From contig NZ_CP029608.1 of the NCBI RefSeq assembly GCF_003352185.1, positions 5,746,501 to 5,810,500 on the forward strand: DNA of 64,000 nt, read 5' to 3'. The stretch is from Pseudomonas kribbensis. GTDB lineage: Bacteria > Pseudomonadota > Gammaproteobacteria > Pseudomonadales > Pseudomonadaceae. The notes below the pieces were generated by a model, which had not been told where the DNA came from, did no database searches, and saw only the letters and a program-made list of their open reading frames with translations. Below are positions 1 to 8,573 of the stretch, one piece after another (within the stretch, counting starts at the first letter, position 1; each line of letters starts with the position of its first letter). The translations under genes and the position numbers were made by a program.

Positions 1-1750
1 GCGACTCGCTGCCAGCCTTCACCGACGCGTTCAGCGAGTGAATCCGTGGCAGCAGACGAGCAAAGTAGAACCGCGCCGTGCCGAGCTTGCTCGCGTAGAA
101 ATCATCCTGCGCTTCTTTGCCAAGCGATGCCTTGGCCATCAACGCCCACATGTAGGCGTAAGCGGTGTAGCCGAAGGCTTGCAGATACTCGACCGACGCC
201 GCACCGATTTCGTTCGGGTTGGTTTTCGCCCGGTCCAGTAGCCACGAGGTCAGTTCGTCTAGGTTGTCGACGGCGTCATTCAGCGGTTTGGTGAACTCAC
301 CGAGGTCGGCACTCGCCGTCGCGGTGAAATGGCGGATCTCGTCGGCGAACAGTTTGTAGAACGCGCCGCCGCTGCCGACGATCTTGCGGCCTACCAGGTC
401 CAGTGCCTGAATGCCGTTGGTGCCTTCGTAGATCTGGGTGATGCGCACGTCACGCACCAGTTGCTCCTGACCCCACTCGCGGATGTAGCCGTGGCCGCCA
501 AAGATCTGCTGGCCGTGGACGGTGGTTTCCAGACCCAGATCGGTCAGGAATGCCTTGGCCACTGGCGTCAGCAAGGCAACCAGATCTTCCGCACGCTTGC
601 GGGTCGCTGCGTCTTCACTGAACTTGGCGGTATCGAGTTGCATCGCCACGTAAGTGGAGAACGCACGGCCACCTTCGTTCGAGGCTTTCATGGTCAGCAA
701 CATGCGACGCACGTCCGGGTGGACGATGATCGGGTCGGCCACCTTGTCCTTGTTCTGCGCGCCGGTCGGCGAACGGCTTTGCAGGCGGTCGCGGGCGTAC
801 TCAAGAGCGTTCTGGTACGAGCGCTCGCCGGTGGCCAGGCCCTGGATACCGACGCCCAGACGCTCGTAGTTCATCATGGTGAACATCGCGGCCAGACCCT
901 TGTTCGGCTCGCCGACCAAGTAACCCACGGCTTCGTCGAAGTTCATCACGCAGGTGGCCGAAGCCTGGATGCCCATCTTGTGTTCGATCGAACCGCAGTT
1001 CGCCGGGTTGCGCGCGCCCAGGCTGCCATCGGCATTGACCATGAACTTCGGCACCAGAAACAGCGAAATGCCTTTCGGCCCCGCCGGTGCGTCCGGCAGT
1101 TTGGCCAGCACCAGGTGGATGATGTTTTCGGTCAGGTCGTGCTCACCGCCGGTGATAAAGATCTTGGTGCCGCTGACCTTGTAGGAACCGTCGGCCTGAG
1201 GCTCGGCCTTGGTGCGGATGATGCCCAGGTCGGTACCGGCATGCGGCTCGGTCAGGCACATGGAACCGGCCCAGACGCCGGCGTACATGTTCGGCAGGTA
1301 AGCGGCTTTCAGCTCTTCGCTGGCGTGGGCGTTGATCGACAGGCAGGCGCCGGCCGTCAGCATCGGGTACAGACCGAAGGACAGGCTGGCGGAGTTGACC
1401 ATCTCTTCGACCTGAGCCGAGACGGCTTTGGGCATGCCCATGCCGCCGTATTCCGGATCACCGCCAACACCGACCCAGCCGCCTTCGGCATAAGTCTGAT
1501 AGGCCTGTGGGAAACCGGCCGGGGTGGTGACGGCACCGTCGGCCCAGTGGCAACCCTCTTCGTCGGCCGCGCGGCTCAGGGGCGCGATGCTTTTGCTGGT
1601 GACCTTGCCGGCCTCTTCGAGAATGGCTTCAACGGTTTCCGCGTCGACGGTCTCGGCCAGGGCCGGCAGTTCGGCCCAGAGTTTGGCGACTTCGAACACT
1701 TCATTGAGGACGAAGCGCATATCGCGCAGCGGCGCTTTGTAGTCAGCCAT
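1..1750 (-). CDS. Acyl-CoA dehydrogenase, long FadE-like type (3' end beyond window)
   Basis: FAD enzyme that oxidises acyl-CoA to trans-2-enoyl-CoA in the first step of beta-oxidation. The reading frame starts at an ATG at 1750 ([13 protein letters not shown]) and stays open through base 1, giving 583 residues. Its two paralogues in this window are 598 and 601 residues, so only about 18 residues are missing. The catalytic-base motif YEGT is present with Glu at residue 442, and the MCLTEPHAGTD substrate/FAD segment is intact. It lies 184 bases downstream of the next paralogue, in the same orientation. By position it matches PA0508 of P. aeruginosa, which has been called FadE2; that match is from memory of gene order. 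Chain-length preference cannot be read from the sequence. Confidence 0.93.
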   Translation of the reverse strand, partial: MADYKAPLRDMRFVLNEVFEVAKLWAELPALAETVDAETVEAILEEAGKVTSKSIAPLSRAADEEGCHWADGAVTTPAGFPQAYQTYAEGGWVGVGGDPEYGGMGMPKAVSAQVEEMVNSASLSFGLYPMLTAGACLSINAHASEELKAAYLPNMYAGVWAGSMCLTEPHAGTDLGIIRTKAEPQADGSYKVSGTKIFITGGEHDLTENIIHLVLAKLPDAPAGPKGISLFLVPKFMVNADGSLGARNPANCGSIEHKMGIQASATCVMNFDEAVGYLVGEPNKGLAAMFTMMNYERLGVGIQGLATGERSYQNALEYARDRLQSRSPTGAQNKDKVADPIIVHPDVRRMLLTMKASNEGGRAFSTYVAMQLDTAKFSEDAATRKRAEDLVALLTPVAKAFLTDLGLETTVHGQQIFGGHGYIREWGQEQLVRDVRITQIYEGTNGIQALDLVGRKIVGSGGAFYKLFADEIRHFTATASADLGEFTKPLNDAVDNLDELTSWLLDRAKTNPNEIGAASVEYLQAFGYTAYAYMWALMAKASLGKEAQDDFYASKLGTARFYFARLLPRIHSLNASVKAGSES

Positions 1751-1886
1751 GGCAAACCTCGCAAAGATCTAAACAGGTGATTCGTGGAAGGGTGATTTCG
1801 TTAAGCTGGAGTGTAACCCAACAACTTTTGCGACACATAGGGTCAGGCCATGACTGTTTTGTTATTTTTAGTCACCTCCTTGCACC

Positions 1887-1920
1887 CAAAAAGAAGCCCG
1901 CAATCAGCGGGCTCTTTTGT
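1887..1920 (-). terminator. Rho-independent terminator, possibly bidirectional
   Basis: A 7-bp stem AGCCCGC/GCGGGCT (1895-1901 with 1907-1913) has a 5-base loop. It is followed on the minus strand by a T-rich run (plus-strand A-run 1887-1892). The plus strand also has TCTTTTGTTT after the stem. It sits directly downstream of the acyl-CoA dehydrogenase ending at 1935, so that gene and the one ending beyond base 1 are probably separate transcripts. Confidence 0.8.
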
Positions 1921-1934
1921 TTAACAGTGGCGTG

Positions 1935-3731
1935 TTACAGCGCGAACAATTGCGCCGGCAGTTTCATCAGGCAATCACTGCCTGCCTCGATCGCCGCGCG
2001 GTGCGCAGCCGTACGCGGCAACAACCGCTTGAAGTAAAACTCGCACGTCGCCAGTTTGCCCTGGCAGAAATCGCCATCACCCTCGCCCGACTCCAGCTGC
2101 GCCTGGGCGACCAGCGCCATGCGCAGCCACAAATAGCCGAGGACGATGTAACCGCTGTACATCAGGTAATCCACCGACGCGGCGCCGACTTCATCCGGGT
2201 TCTTCATCGCCGCCATGCCGACCTGCTGGGTCAACTCACCCCACTGTTGATTGAGGCCATCGAGCTGCGCCACAAACCCGCCCAATTGCGCATGCCCGGC
2301 ATTCGCCGCACAGAATTTGTGAACGATTTTGGTGAAGTTGCGCAGCAGCTTGCCCTGGCTGCCAAGGACTTTGCGCCCCAGCAGATCCAGCGCCTGAATG
2401 CCGTTGGTGCCCTCGTAGATCGGTGCAATCCGGCAGTCGCGAACCAGTTGCTCCATGCCCCACTCACGGATGAAACCGTGGCCACCAAACACCTGCATGC
2501 CGTGGTTGGTCACCTCCAGCCCGGTGTCGGTCATGAACGCCTTGCAGATCGGGGTCAGAAACGCCAACAGATCTTCGGCCTTCTGACGCGCCTCGGCGTC
2601 CGGACTCAGGTGCGCGACATCGAGCATCTGCGCAGTGAAATAGGTCAGTGCGCGATTGCCTTCGTTGAAGGCTTTCATGGTCAGCAGCATGCGTCGCACG
2701 TCCGGGTGGACGATGATCGGGTCGGCCGGTTTATCCGGAGCTTTGGCGCCGGTCAGGGCGCGCATCTGCAAGCGGTCGTTGGCGTATTTGATTGCGCCCT
2801 GAAAACTCGCCTCGCCCAGACACAGACCCTGCATCCCAGTGCCGAGCCGCGCGTGGTTCATCATGGTGAACATGCAGTTGAGGCCTTTGTTCGGCTCGCC
2901 GATCAGGAAGCCTTTGGCGTCATCGAAGTTCAGCACACAGGTGGCCGAGGCCTTGATGCCCATCTTGTGTTCGATCGAACCGCAGGAAACACCATTGCGC
3001 TCCCCCGCCTCGCCAGCGGCATCGGGCAGGAATTTCGGCACGATGAACAGCGAAATGCCTTTGGTCCCGGCCGGGGCGTCCGGCAGTTTGGCCAGCACCA
3101 GATGAATGATGTTGTCGCTCATGTCGTGCTCGCCGGCGGAGATGAAAATCTTGCTGCCGGTGATCGCATAACTGCCGTCGGCCCGGGGCACGGCGCGGGT
3201 CTTGATGATGCCCAGGTCGGTGCCGCAATGAGCTTCGGTCAGGCACATGGTGCCGGTCCACTGCCCGGCGGTGAGTTTGCGCAGATAGGTGTTTTTCTGT
3301 TCGTCGGTGCCGTGGGCGTGGATCGCCGACATCGCGCCGTGGGTCAGGCCCGGGTACATGCCCCAGGAGGTGTTGCTGGACGCGACCATTTCGCTGATCA
3401 CCAGCCCCAGCGAACTCGGCAGGCCCTGGCCGCCATAGACCGGATCTGCCGCCAGACCGTGCCAGCCACTTTCCACGTATTGTGCGAAGGCTTGCTTGAA
3501 GCCTGTAGGTGTTGTCACTACGCCGTTGTCGAAATGGCAGCCCTCTTCGTCGCCGCTGCGATTGAGCGGTGCCAGAACGTTCTCACAGAATTTCGCGCCC
3601 TCGTCGAGGATCGCATTGACCATGTCCGGGCTGGCGTCGTGGGCGCCGAGGGCCGCGTACTGGGTGTGGAAGTCGAAGACGTGGTCGATCAGAAAGCGCA
3701 TGTCGCGCAGGGGAGCTTTGTACTCGGGCAT
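1935..3731 (-). CDS. Acyl-CoA dehydrogenase, second tandem paralogue
   Basis: A 598-residue acyl-CoA dehydrogenase of the long (about 600-residue) bacterial class with an extra C-terminal helical domain. The start is the ATG at 3731 (MPEYKAPLRDMRF). GGAG lies just upstream and the N-terminus matches the paralogues; a longer frame to 3788 exists but has no support. The catalytic Glu is residue 440 in IYEGTNGIQALD. MCLTEAHCGTD and GQGLPSSLG are the conserved substrate and FAD segments. It lies between the cyclase gene ending at 3822 and the paralogue starting at 1750, all on the minus strand. By order it matches PA0507. The three paralogues are clearly related along their whole length, which suggests ancient tandem duplication followed by specialisation. 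The substrate is unknown. Confidence 0.95.
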   Translation of the reverse strand: MPEYKAPLRDMRFLIDHVFDFHTQYAALGAHDASPDMVNAILDEGAKFCENVLAPLNRSGDEEGCHFDNGVVTTPTGFKQAFAQYVESGWHGLAADPVYGGQGLPSSLGLVISEMVASSNTSWGMYPGLTHGAMSAIHAHGTDEQKNTYLRKLTAGQWTGTMCLTEAHCGTDLGIIKTRAVPRADGSYAITGSKIFISAGEHDMSDNIIHLVLAKLPDAPAGTKGISLFIVPKFLPDAAGEAGERNGVSCGSIEHKMGIKASATCVLNFDDAKGFLIGEPNKGLNCMFTMMNHARLGTGMQGLCLGEASFQGAIKYANDRLQMRALTGAKAPDKPADPIIVHPDVRRMLLTMKAFNEGNRALTYFTAQMLDVAHLSPDAEARQKAEDLLAFLTPICKAFMTDTGLEVTNHGMQVFGGHGFIREWGMEQLVRDCRIAPIYEGTNGIQALDLLGRKVLGSQGKLLRNFTKIVHKFCAANAGHAQLGGFVAQLDGLNQQWGELTQQVGMAAMKNPDEVGAASVDYLMYSGYIVLGYLWLRMALVAQAQLESGEGDGDFCQGKLATCEFYFKRLLPRTAAHRAAIEAGSDCLMKLPAQLFAL

Positions 3732-3821
3732 GGTGGCTTCTCCGTCAGCAGATCGTTTCAACCTACTGCCGGCCACCCTGCCCCACAATCACTGTCCAGA
3801 CGCTGAATGCGCCGTCATCAC

Positions 3822-5111
3822 TCAACCTGCAGCGCTGTCCATGCGCACCGCGCCACGGCGGTTCTGCCCGAACGCCATCACGCAGTTGCGGCCCGCGCCC
3901 TTGGCGGCGTAGAGCGCCTGGTCGGCGGATTTGAGCACGTCTTCCGGGGTGCGCTGCTCGACCCGTTCGGCGACACCAATACTGACCGTGACCGATACGC
4001 TGGACGCACCGGAGCCGCCCCGTCGTTGACGCCCCTGCTGATCGTCCTGCGGGCGGTTTTCCTGATTGCGCAGCTGGATGTTGTAGGACGCGATCGACTC
4101 GCGTATGACTTCCAGGTGCGGCATGCACTCTTCAAGGGTCTTGCCTGCAAACACCAGGGCGAATTCCTCGCCACCGTAGCGATACGCCCTACCGCCACCG
4201 CTGATTTTGGACAGCTTGCTGGCGACCAGTCGCAAGACCTGGTCACCCACGTCGTGACCATGGGTGTCGTTGAATTTCTTGAAGTGATCGACGTCGCTCA
4301 TCGCCAGCACGTAGTTGCGACCCAGCCGCTGCATCCGTTCGTTGAGTGCGCGACGGCCCGGCAGACCGGTGAGTTCGTCACGGAAGGCCATTTGATAAGC
4401 CTCGTGCGCTACCGCAGCGGCGATCATCAACATCACCTGGCTGCACATGATGTTCAGGGTGAACGGCAGGATGAAGGTTTTCGGCAACATCCAGAACACC
4501 CCGAGCAACCCCACCAGTTGCGCCGCGTGCAGCGGACGCGGGTTGCGCCAGTACTGCCAGGCCAGCAACAGAAACGCCGAGAGGAACACCGGATAGGACA
4601 TCTGGATCAGGCTCATCCATGCGCCATGCAGGGCTGGCCAGCGAATCTCCGAGAGCCACATCAGCAACGCCTGCGGATAACTTTGCTCAAGCCCCAGCGC
4701 CACACTGCCAAACGCCAGCAGCACGGCAAAGCGCGCCACCATGTCCTGAAACAGGTGCGTGCGCTCCTGCCACGCCGCAAACAGACCGAACAACAACGGC
4801 AGCAGCAGACACACCAGATGGAACACCACCGCCGCGTCTTCGCGCACCTTGCCGTTGTCACGGTAATAGTCGGTCTGGGTGTCGAGCAAAAAGTAAGCGA
4901 TGTACACCGTGACCATCAGAAACAGTTCCCGCTGGCGTCGGTAAACCGCGCAATACGACCCGCCGAGCAACAGCACCAGGGTTGGCAACACGTTGAACAG
5001 CGAGGTGAAGAACACGTTGAGGTCTTTGACGTACGCAGCCGCCAGCCCCGCAAGCAACAACAGCAGTGAAGGTATGAAATGACTGAAACGTACAGCGGAA
5101 GAACGCGGCAA
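3822..5111 (-). CDS. Membrane-bound diguanylate cyclase (GGDEF protein)
   Basis: Makes cyclic di-GMP from two GTP. The N-terminal half is a chain of hydrophobic segments (about 6-8 membrane passes). The C-terminal GGDEF domain begins near FRDELTGLPGRRAL, and its active-site motif is YGGEEF (GGEEF at residues 313-317 from this start). The RxxD product-inhibition site normally five residues before the motif is absent (the segment reads SGGGRAYR), so allosteric feedback at that site is unlikely. Start choice: a TTG at 5111 with GGAG eight bases upstream gives MPRSSAVRFSHF. An alternative in-frame TTG at 5159 would add 16 residues but has no visible ribosome site. It ends 90 bases before the acyl-CoA dehydrogenase start at 3731. 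A Crp-type palindrome lies upstream at 5183-5198. Confidence 0.88.
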   Translation of the reverse strand: MPRSSAVRFSHFIPSLLLLLAGLAAAYVKDLNVFFTSLFNVLPTLVLLLGGSYCAVYRRQRELFLMVTVYIAYFLLDTQTDYYRDNGKVREDAAVVFHLVCLLLPLLFGLFAAWQERTHLFQDMVARFAVLLAFGSVALGLEQSYPQALLMWLSEIRWPALHGAWMSLIQMSYPVFLSAFLLLAWQYWRNPRPLHAAQLVGLLGVFWMLPKTFILPFTLNIMCSQVMLMIAAAVAHEAYQMAFRDELTGLPGRRALNERMQRLGRNYVLAMSDVDHFKKFNDTHGHDVGDQVLRLVASKLSKISGGGRAYRYGGEEFALVFAGKTLEECMPHLEVIRESIASYNIQLRNQENRPQDDQQGRQRRGGSGASSVSVTVSIGVAERVEQRTPEDVLKSADQALYAAKGAGRNCVMAFGQNRRGAVRMDSAAG

Positions 5112-5182
5112 GGGTAAAGCTCCGACCGTCTTGGCAAAGAGATGGCATTGTGCCTGCAATGTGGCCAGTTAAGCACACACAA

Positions 5183-5198
5183 TGTGATCCAGATCACA
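5183..5198. promoter_or_regulatory. Crp/Vfr binding site upstream of the diguanylate cyclase
   Basis: TGTGATCCAGATCACA is a perfect TGTGA-N6-TCACA palindrome and differs from the ideal E. coli Crp core by one central base. The next base on the left also fits the extended consensus. It is centred at 5190.5, about 80 bases before the preferred cyclase start. A class II promoter would put transcription initiation near 5149, which agrees better with the downstream start codon at 5111. No clear -10 element was identified. The natural ligand in Pseudomonas would be the Crp homologue Vfr. Confidence 0.7.
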
Positions 5199-5279
5199 GG
5201 TTGTCTCTTTAACGGCCGAAACCCTCGGTTTCTGAGGCCTCAATCAAGGTTTTTTGCTGAATGACTGCCAGACGGCCAG

Positions 5280-5305
5280 TATGGCCATCAATCATGATGG
5301 CCATA
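5280..5305. repeat. Perfect 11-bp inverted repeat between the cyclase promoter and the dehydrogenase terminator
   Basis: TATGGCCATCA (5280-5290) pairs exactly with TGATGGCCATA (5295-5305) across a 4-base ATCA loop. There is no T-run on either side, so it is not a normal intrinsic terminator. It lies upstream of the Crp box and 100 bases beyond the end of the 5409 gene. It could be an operator or a degenerate repeat element; no second copy was noticed in the window. Confidence 0.5.
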
Positions 5306-5352
5306 CCCCTTTGAAGATCGTTGAACGAACCGACATCGAGAATATCGAGCGC

Positions 5353-5385
5353 AAAAAAAACCGCCGCTCCCGAAGGAGCGGCGGT
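5353..5385 (-). terminator. Strong Rho-independent terminator of the 5409-7214 gene
   Basis: An 11-bp GC-rich stem ACCGCCGCTCC/GGAGCGGCGGT (5360-5370 with 5375-5385) has a CGAA/TTCG tetraloop. It is followed on the minus strand by eight or more T (plus-strand A-run 5353-5360). It lies 24 bases after the stop codon of the acyl-CoA dehydrogenase, isolating that gene from the cyclase downstream. Confidence 0.92.
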
Positions 5386-5408
5386 CTCTGTGGAACCCGC
5401 GCCAGGAC

Positions 5409-7214
5409 TTAGTAGCCCAGCGAGAAGTTCTCTTCCTTCATGTCCATCAGGTTGTTGGCGCCCGACAGCATGGTTGCCACATGCGTACGGGTACGCGGCA
5501 GGATGCGCTGGAAGTAGAAGCGCGCGGTTTGCAGCTTGGCGGTGTAGAACGCCTCGTCGGAGGTGCCGGCAGCCAGTTTTTCAGCAGCCAGACGCGCCAT
5601 GTCGGCCCAGAAGTAGGCCAGGCAGGCGTAACCGGAGTACATCAGGTAATCCACGGAGGCCGCGCCGACTTCTTCGCGGTCTTTCATGGCGGCCATACCG
5701 ACCTTCATGGTCAGCTCGCCCCACTCTTTGTTCAGTGCAGCCAACGGGGTGACGAATTCTTTTACGGCTTCGTTGCCTTCATTGTTCTGGCAGAACTTGT
5801 GGACGATCTTGGTGAAGCCCTTCAGAGCCTCGCCTTGAGTCATCAGCACTTTACGGCCCAGCAGGTCGAGTGCCTGGATGCCGGTGGTGCCTTCGTACAG
5901 CATCGAAATGCGGCTGTCGCGAACGTTCTGCTCCATGCCCCACTCGGCGATGAAGCCGTGGCCGCCGTAGATCTGCACGCCGTGGTTGGCGGATTCGAAA
6001 CCGACTTCGGTCATGAACGCTTTGGCGATCGGAGTCATGAAGGCCAGCAGAGCGTCGGCTTTCTTCTTCTCTTCTTCGTCCACGCCGTATTTGACGATGT
6101 CGACCTGTTTGGCGGTGAAGTACACCATCGCACGGTTGCCTTCGGCGAATGCCTTCATGGTCAACAGCATGCGGCGTACGTCAGGGTGCACGATGATCGG
6201 GTCAGCGGCTTTGTCCGGCGCTTTCGGGCCAGTCAGGGAGCGCATTTGCAGACGGTCGCGAGCGTATTTCAGACCGCCCTGGAAGCCGATTTCGGCGTGG
6301 GCCAGACCTTGCAGCGCAGTACCCAGACGTGCGGTGTTCATGAAGGTGAACATGCAGTTCAGGCCTTTGTTCGCCGGGCCGATCAGGAAACCGGTCGCAC
6401 CGTCGAAGTTCATCACGCAAGTGGCGTTGCCGTGGATGCCCATCTTGTGTTCCAGCGAACCGCAGCTCACAGCGTTGCGAGCGCCAACGGTGCCGTCAGC
6501 ATTCGGCAGGAACTTCGGAACGATGAACAGGGAAATGCCTTTGGTGCCGGCCGGTGCATCCGGCAGGCGGGCCAGTACGATGTGGACGATGTTGTCGGCC
6601 ATGTCGTGTTCACCGGCCGAGATGAAGATCTTGGTGCCGGAGACTTTGTAGGAACCGTCGGCCTGAGGTTCAGCCTTGGTGCGCAACATGCCCAGGTCGG
6701 TGCCGCAGTGCGGCTCGGTCAGGCACATGGTGCCGGTCCATTCGCCGGAAACCAGTTTGGTCAGATAGGCTTCCTGCTGCTCTGGGGTGCCGTGCTCGGA
6801 GATGGTGTTCATTGCACCGTGCGACAGGCCCGGGTACATGCCCCAAGACCAGTTGGCTTCGCCAACCATTTCACTTACAGCCAGACCCAGCGACTCAGGC
6901 AGGCCCTGACCGCCGTGCTCAACGTCGTGAGCCAGGCTTGGCCAGCCGCCTTCGACGAATTGCTTGTAGGCCTCTTTGAAGCCAGTCGGGGTTTTCACGC
7001 CGGACTCGCTCCAGGTGCAACCTTCGATGTCGCCCACGCGGTTCAGCGGTGCCAGCACCTGCTCACAAAACTTGGCGCCCTCTTCGAGAATGGCGTCAAC
7101 CATGTCCGGCGTTGCCTCTGCGCACGCTGGAAGGCTCTGATAGTGCGCTTCGTAGCCGAGCAGTTCGTCACGAACGAAGCGAATATCACGCAAGGGGGCC
7201 TTGTAGTCAGGCAT
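5409..7214 (-). CDS. Acyl-CoA dehydrogenase, third tandem paralogue, PsrA-type promoter
   Basis: A 601-residue FAD-dependent acyl-CoA dehydrogenase. The start at 7214 ([13 protein letters not shown]) has AGAGG upstream. The catalytic Glu is residue 441 in [23 protein letters not shown] is the conserved substrate loop. By gene order it matches PA0506, which has been described as the long-chain enzyme FadE1; that identity is inferred from order and not tested. It has its own promoter, with two fatty-acid-responsive PsrA-type boxes over the -10 and start region, and its own strong terminator. It is therefore probably a monocistronic unit induced by long-chain fatty acids. Electrons should pass to electron transfer flavoprotein. 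Confidence 0.95.
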   Translation of the reverse strand: MPDYKAPLRDIRFVRDELLGYEAHYQSLPACAEATPDMVDAILEEGAKFCEQVLAPLNRVGDIEGCTWSESGVKTPTGFKEAYKQFVEGGWPSLAHDVEHGGQGLPESLGLAVSEMVGEANWSWGMYPGLSHGAMNTISEHGTPEQQEAYLTKLVSGEWTGTMCLTEPHCGTDLGMLRTKAEPQADGSYKVSGTKIFISAGEHDMADNIVHIVLARLPDAPAGTKGISLFIVPKFLPNADGTVGARNAVSCGSLEHKMGIHGNATCVMNFDGATGFLIGPANKGLNCMFTFMNTARLGTALQGLAHAEIGFQGGLKYARDRLQMRSLTGPKAPDKAADPIIVHPDVRRMLLTMKAFAEGNRAMVYFTAKQVDIVKYGVDEEEKKKADALLAFMTPIAKAFMTEVGFESANHGVQIYGGHGFIAEWGMEQNVRDSRISMLYEGTTGIQALDLLGRKVLMTQGEALKGFTKIVHKFCQNNEGNEAVKEFVTPLAALNKEWGELTMKVGMAAMKDREEVGAASVDYLMYSGYACLAYFWADMARLAAEKLAAGTSDEAFYTAKLQTARFYFQRILPRTRTHVATMLSGANNLMDMKEENFSLGY

Positions 7215-7275
7215 AGCGATAAACCTCTGCTGATGTAACCGGGAATGAACGACCGCATTGATTTGTTGTGACGGT

Positions 7276-7302
7276 CAAACAGTTGTTTGAAACATACGTT
7301 TA
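7276..7302. promoter_or_regulatory. Two abutting PsrA operators
   Basis: CAAACAGTTGTTTG (7276-7289) fits the PsrA consensus G/C-AAAC-N2-4-GTTT-G/C exactly. GAAACATACGTTTA (7289-7302) fits with one outer base off. The boxes share base 7289. The second box covers the proposed -10 element and the first covers the expected transcription start, a layout that fits repression relieved by long-chain fatty acids, as described for PsrA in P. aeruginosa. Confidence 0.75.
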
Positions 7303-7319
7303 CGCCGAAATCTTGTCAA
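7291..7319 (-). promoter_or_regulatory. Sigma70 promoter of the acyl-CoA dehydrogenase at 7214
   Basis: On the minus strand there is a perfect -35 TTGACA (7314-7319), a 17-base spacer, and TATGTT (7291-7296, 4 of 6 matches) as -10. The predicted start is near 7284, about 70 bases before the start codon. It overlaps the PsrA boxes. Confidence 0.7.
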
Positions 7320-7440
7320 GCGTCGTTCTTTTGCCATTCGTCATCACATTTTCAGAACGCCGGACACAGCACCGCGACATGCGCCCGGGCGAGCCATGTG
7401 CAATGAAAAAAGATTAGTTGAGGGAGAAGGACTTACAACG

Positions 7441-7466
7441 AAAAACGCCGCGAACAGTCGCGGCGT
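7441..7466 (-). terminator. Rho-independent terminator of the small gene at 7490-7786
   Basis: A 9-bp stem ACGCCGCGA/TCGCGGCGT (7445-7453 with 7458-7466) has a 4-base loop. On the minus strand it is followed by five T (plus-strand AAAAA 7441-7445). It begins 24 bases after the stop codon at 7490. Confidence 0.85.
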
Positions 7467-7489
7467 CTGGCAAAGCGCAGATCAGAAAA

Positions 7490-7786
7490 TCAGGCGAACG
7501 TATCGATGATCGTACCGAGCATTTCATCGGATGCCTTGGCGACTTTCGTGCCCAGTTCCACTTGAAACTTGCCCTGGGCCATCTCGGCCATGGCGCTGCC
7601 CGGATCCATTTGCTGGCTGCGATCGATACCGCGCAGGCGATCGATCTGGGCCTCGGAAGACTGGCTGGTGACCGAACGCTCGATGGTGTTGTTGGCGATC
7701 TGGCTGGCGGCCTGATCGACGCGGTTCTGCCCGGTCTGAATGGTGCTCAGACCTGCATAAAAAGCTGTGTTTCCGGAGATTTCCAT
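7490..7786 (-). CDS. Small protein with flagellar rod/hook-like ends (98 residues)
   Basis: A conserved-looking small protein with no assigned function. The first 35 residues (MEISGNTAFYAGLSTIQTG, then RVDQAASQIANNTI) resemble the N-terminal helix of flagellar rod, hook and hook-filament junction proteins, including an N-I/A-A-N-x-T-like stretch. The last 20 (KVAKASDEMLGTIIDTFA) resemble their C-terminal helix. The whole globular middle is missing, leaving a possible two-helix coiled-coil protein. The start at 7786 is preferred because the homologous helix begins there; an ATG at 7798 would add four residues. It follows bioD with 106 bases between and has its own terminator. No flagellar gene is nearby. 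The resemblance is by eye and could be coincidental heptad patterning. Confidence 0.8.
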   Translation of the reverse strand: MEISGNTAFYAGLSTIQTGQNRVDQAASQIANNTIERSVTSQSSEAQIDRLRGIDRSQQMDPGSAMAEMAQGKFQVELGTKVAKASDEMLGTIIDTFA

Positions 7787-7892
7787 GGGAGCTCTCATCC
7801 TTGGGAAGGATCAATGGGTGCCATTGAACCAGAGGCGTCAGAAAAACACCCGTCAAAAACACTAATGGCACAGTGCCTTGTCATAGCCAAAA

Positions 7893-8573
7893 TCAGTCGA
7901 GCAGATCCAACTGCAAGTGTTCCGCGACCGTCTCGGCACTGAGCGCCTTGAGTTTCGGCACTCGCCCCAGGCACGGCGCCGGAATCCGCTCGGCCAGGGT
8001 CGCGAGGTTTTCCTCCAGCCGCGAAGTCTTCGGATCAATGATATTCGCCACCCAACCGGCCAGTTGCAGTCCGTCTCGGGCAATCGCCTCGGCCGTCAGC
8101 AAAGCATGGCTGATACACCCAAGGCGCACGCCCACCACCAGAATCACTGGCAGCTGCAACGCAATGGCCAGGTCCGAAAGATTGTCCTGATCCGCCAACG
8201 GCACCCGCCAGCCACCCGCGCCTTCGATCAACGTGAAATCGGCGTTCATGGCCAGAATCTCGCGCATCGGCCCCAGCAGCGATTGCACGGTCAGCGCCAC
8301 ACCGGCCTCTCGTGCCGCCAGATGCGGCGCGATCGCCGGCTCGAACGCTACCGGATTGACCTGTTGATAAGTCAGCGGCAAAGAGCACTCGGCCTGCAAC
8401 GCCAGCGCATCGGAATTGCGCAGGCCTTTGGGCGTCACGACACAACCGGACGCCACCGGTTTACCCGCCGCCGTACTCAACCCAGCCGATCTGGCGGCAT
8501 GCAGCAATCCGGCGGCGACAGTCGTCTTGCCGACGTCAGTGTCGGTTCCGGTGATGAAATAGGCTGCGCTCAT
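7893..8573 (-). CDS. bioD: Dethiobiotin synthetase
   Basis: Converts 7,8-diaminopelargonate, CO2 and ATP to dethiobiotin, the penultimate step of biotin synthesis. It has 226 residues. The P-loop [10 protein letters not shown] begins near residue 9, the substrate-binding KPVASG follows, and GAGGWRVPL is the second conserved segment. The start codon overlaps the bioC stop by four bases (ATGA), showing translational coupling. It is the last gene of the bioB-F-H-C-D run on the minus strand. Confidence 0.97.
   Translation of the reverse strand: MSAAYFITGTDTDVGKTTVAAGLLHAARSAGLSTAAGKPVASGCVVTPKGLRNSDALALQAECSLPLTYQQVNPVAFEPAIAPHLAAREAGVALTVQSLLGPMREILAMNADFTLIEGAGGWRVPLADQDNLSDLAIALQLPVILVVGVRLGCISHALLTAEAIARDGLQLAGWVANIIDPKTSRLEENLATLAERIPAPCLGRVPKLKALSAETVAEHLQLDLLD

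Noticed and set aside
329..1780. Long plus-strand open frame (483 codons) opposite the first acyl-CoA dehydrogenase; similar frames at 1917-3806, 5481-7238 and 43304-46243
   Set aside because: These are mirror frames caused by high third-position GC in real minus-strand genes. Their translations are rich in His, Arg, Val and Gln with no domain, and they lack ribosome sites.
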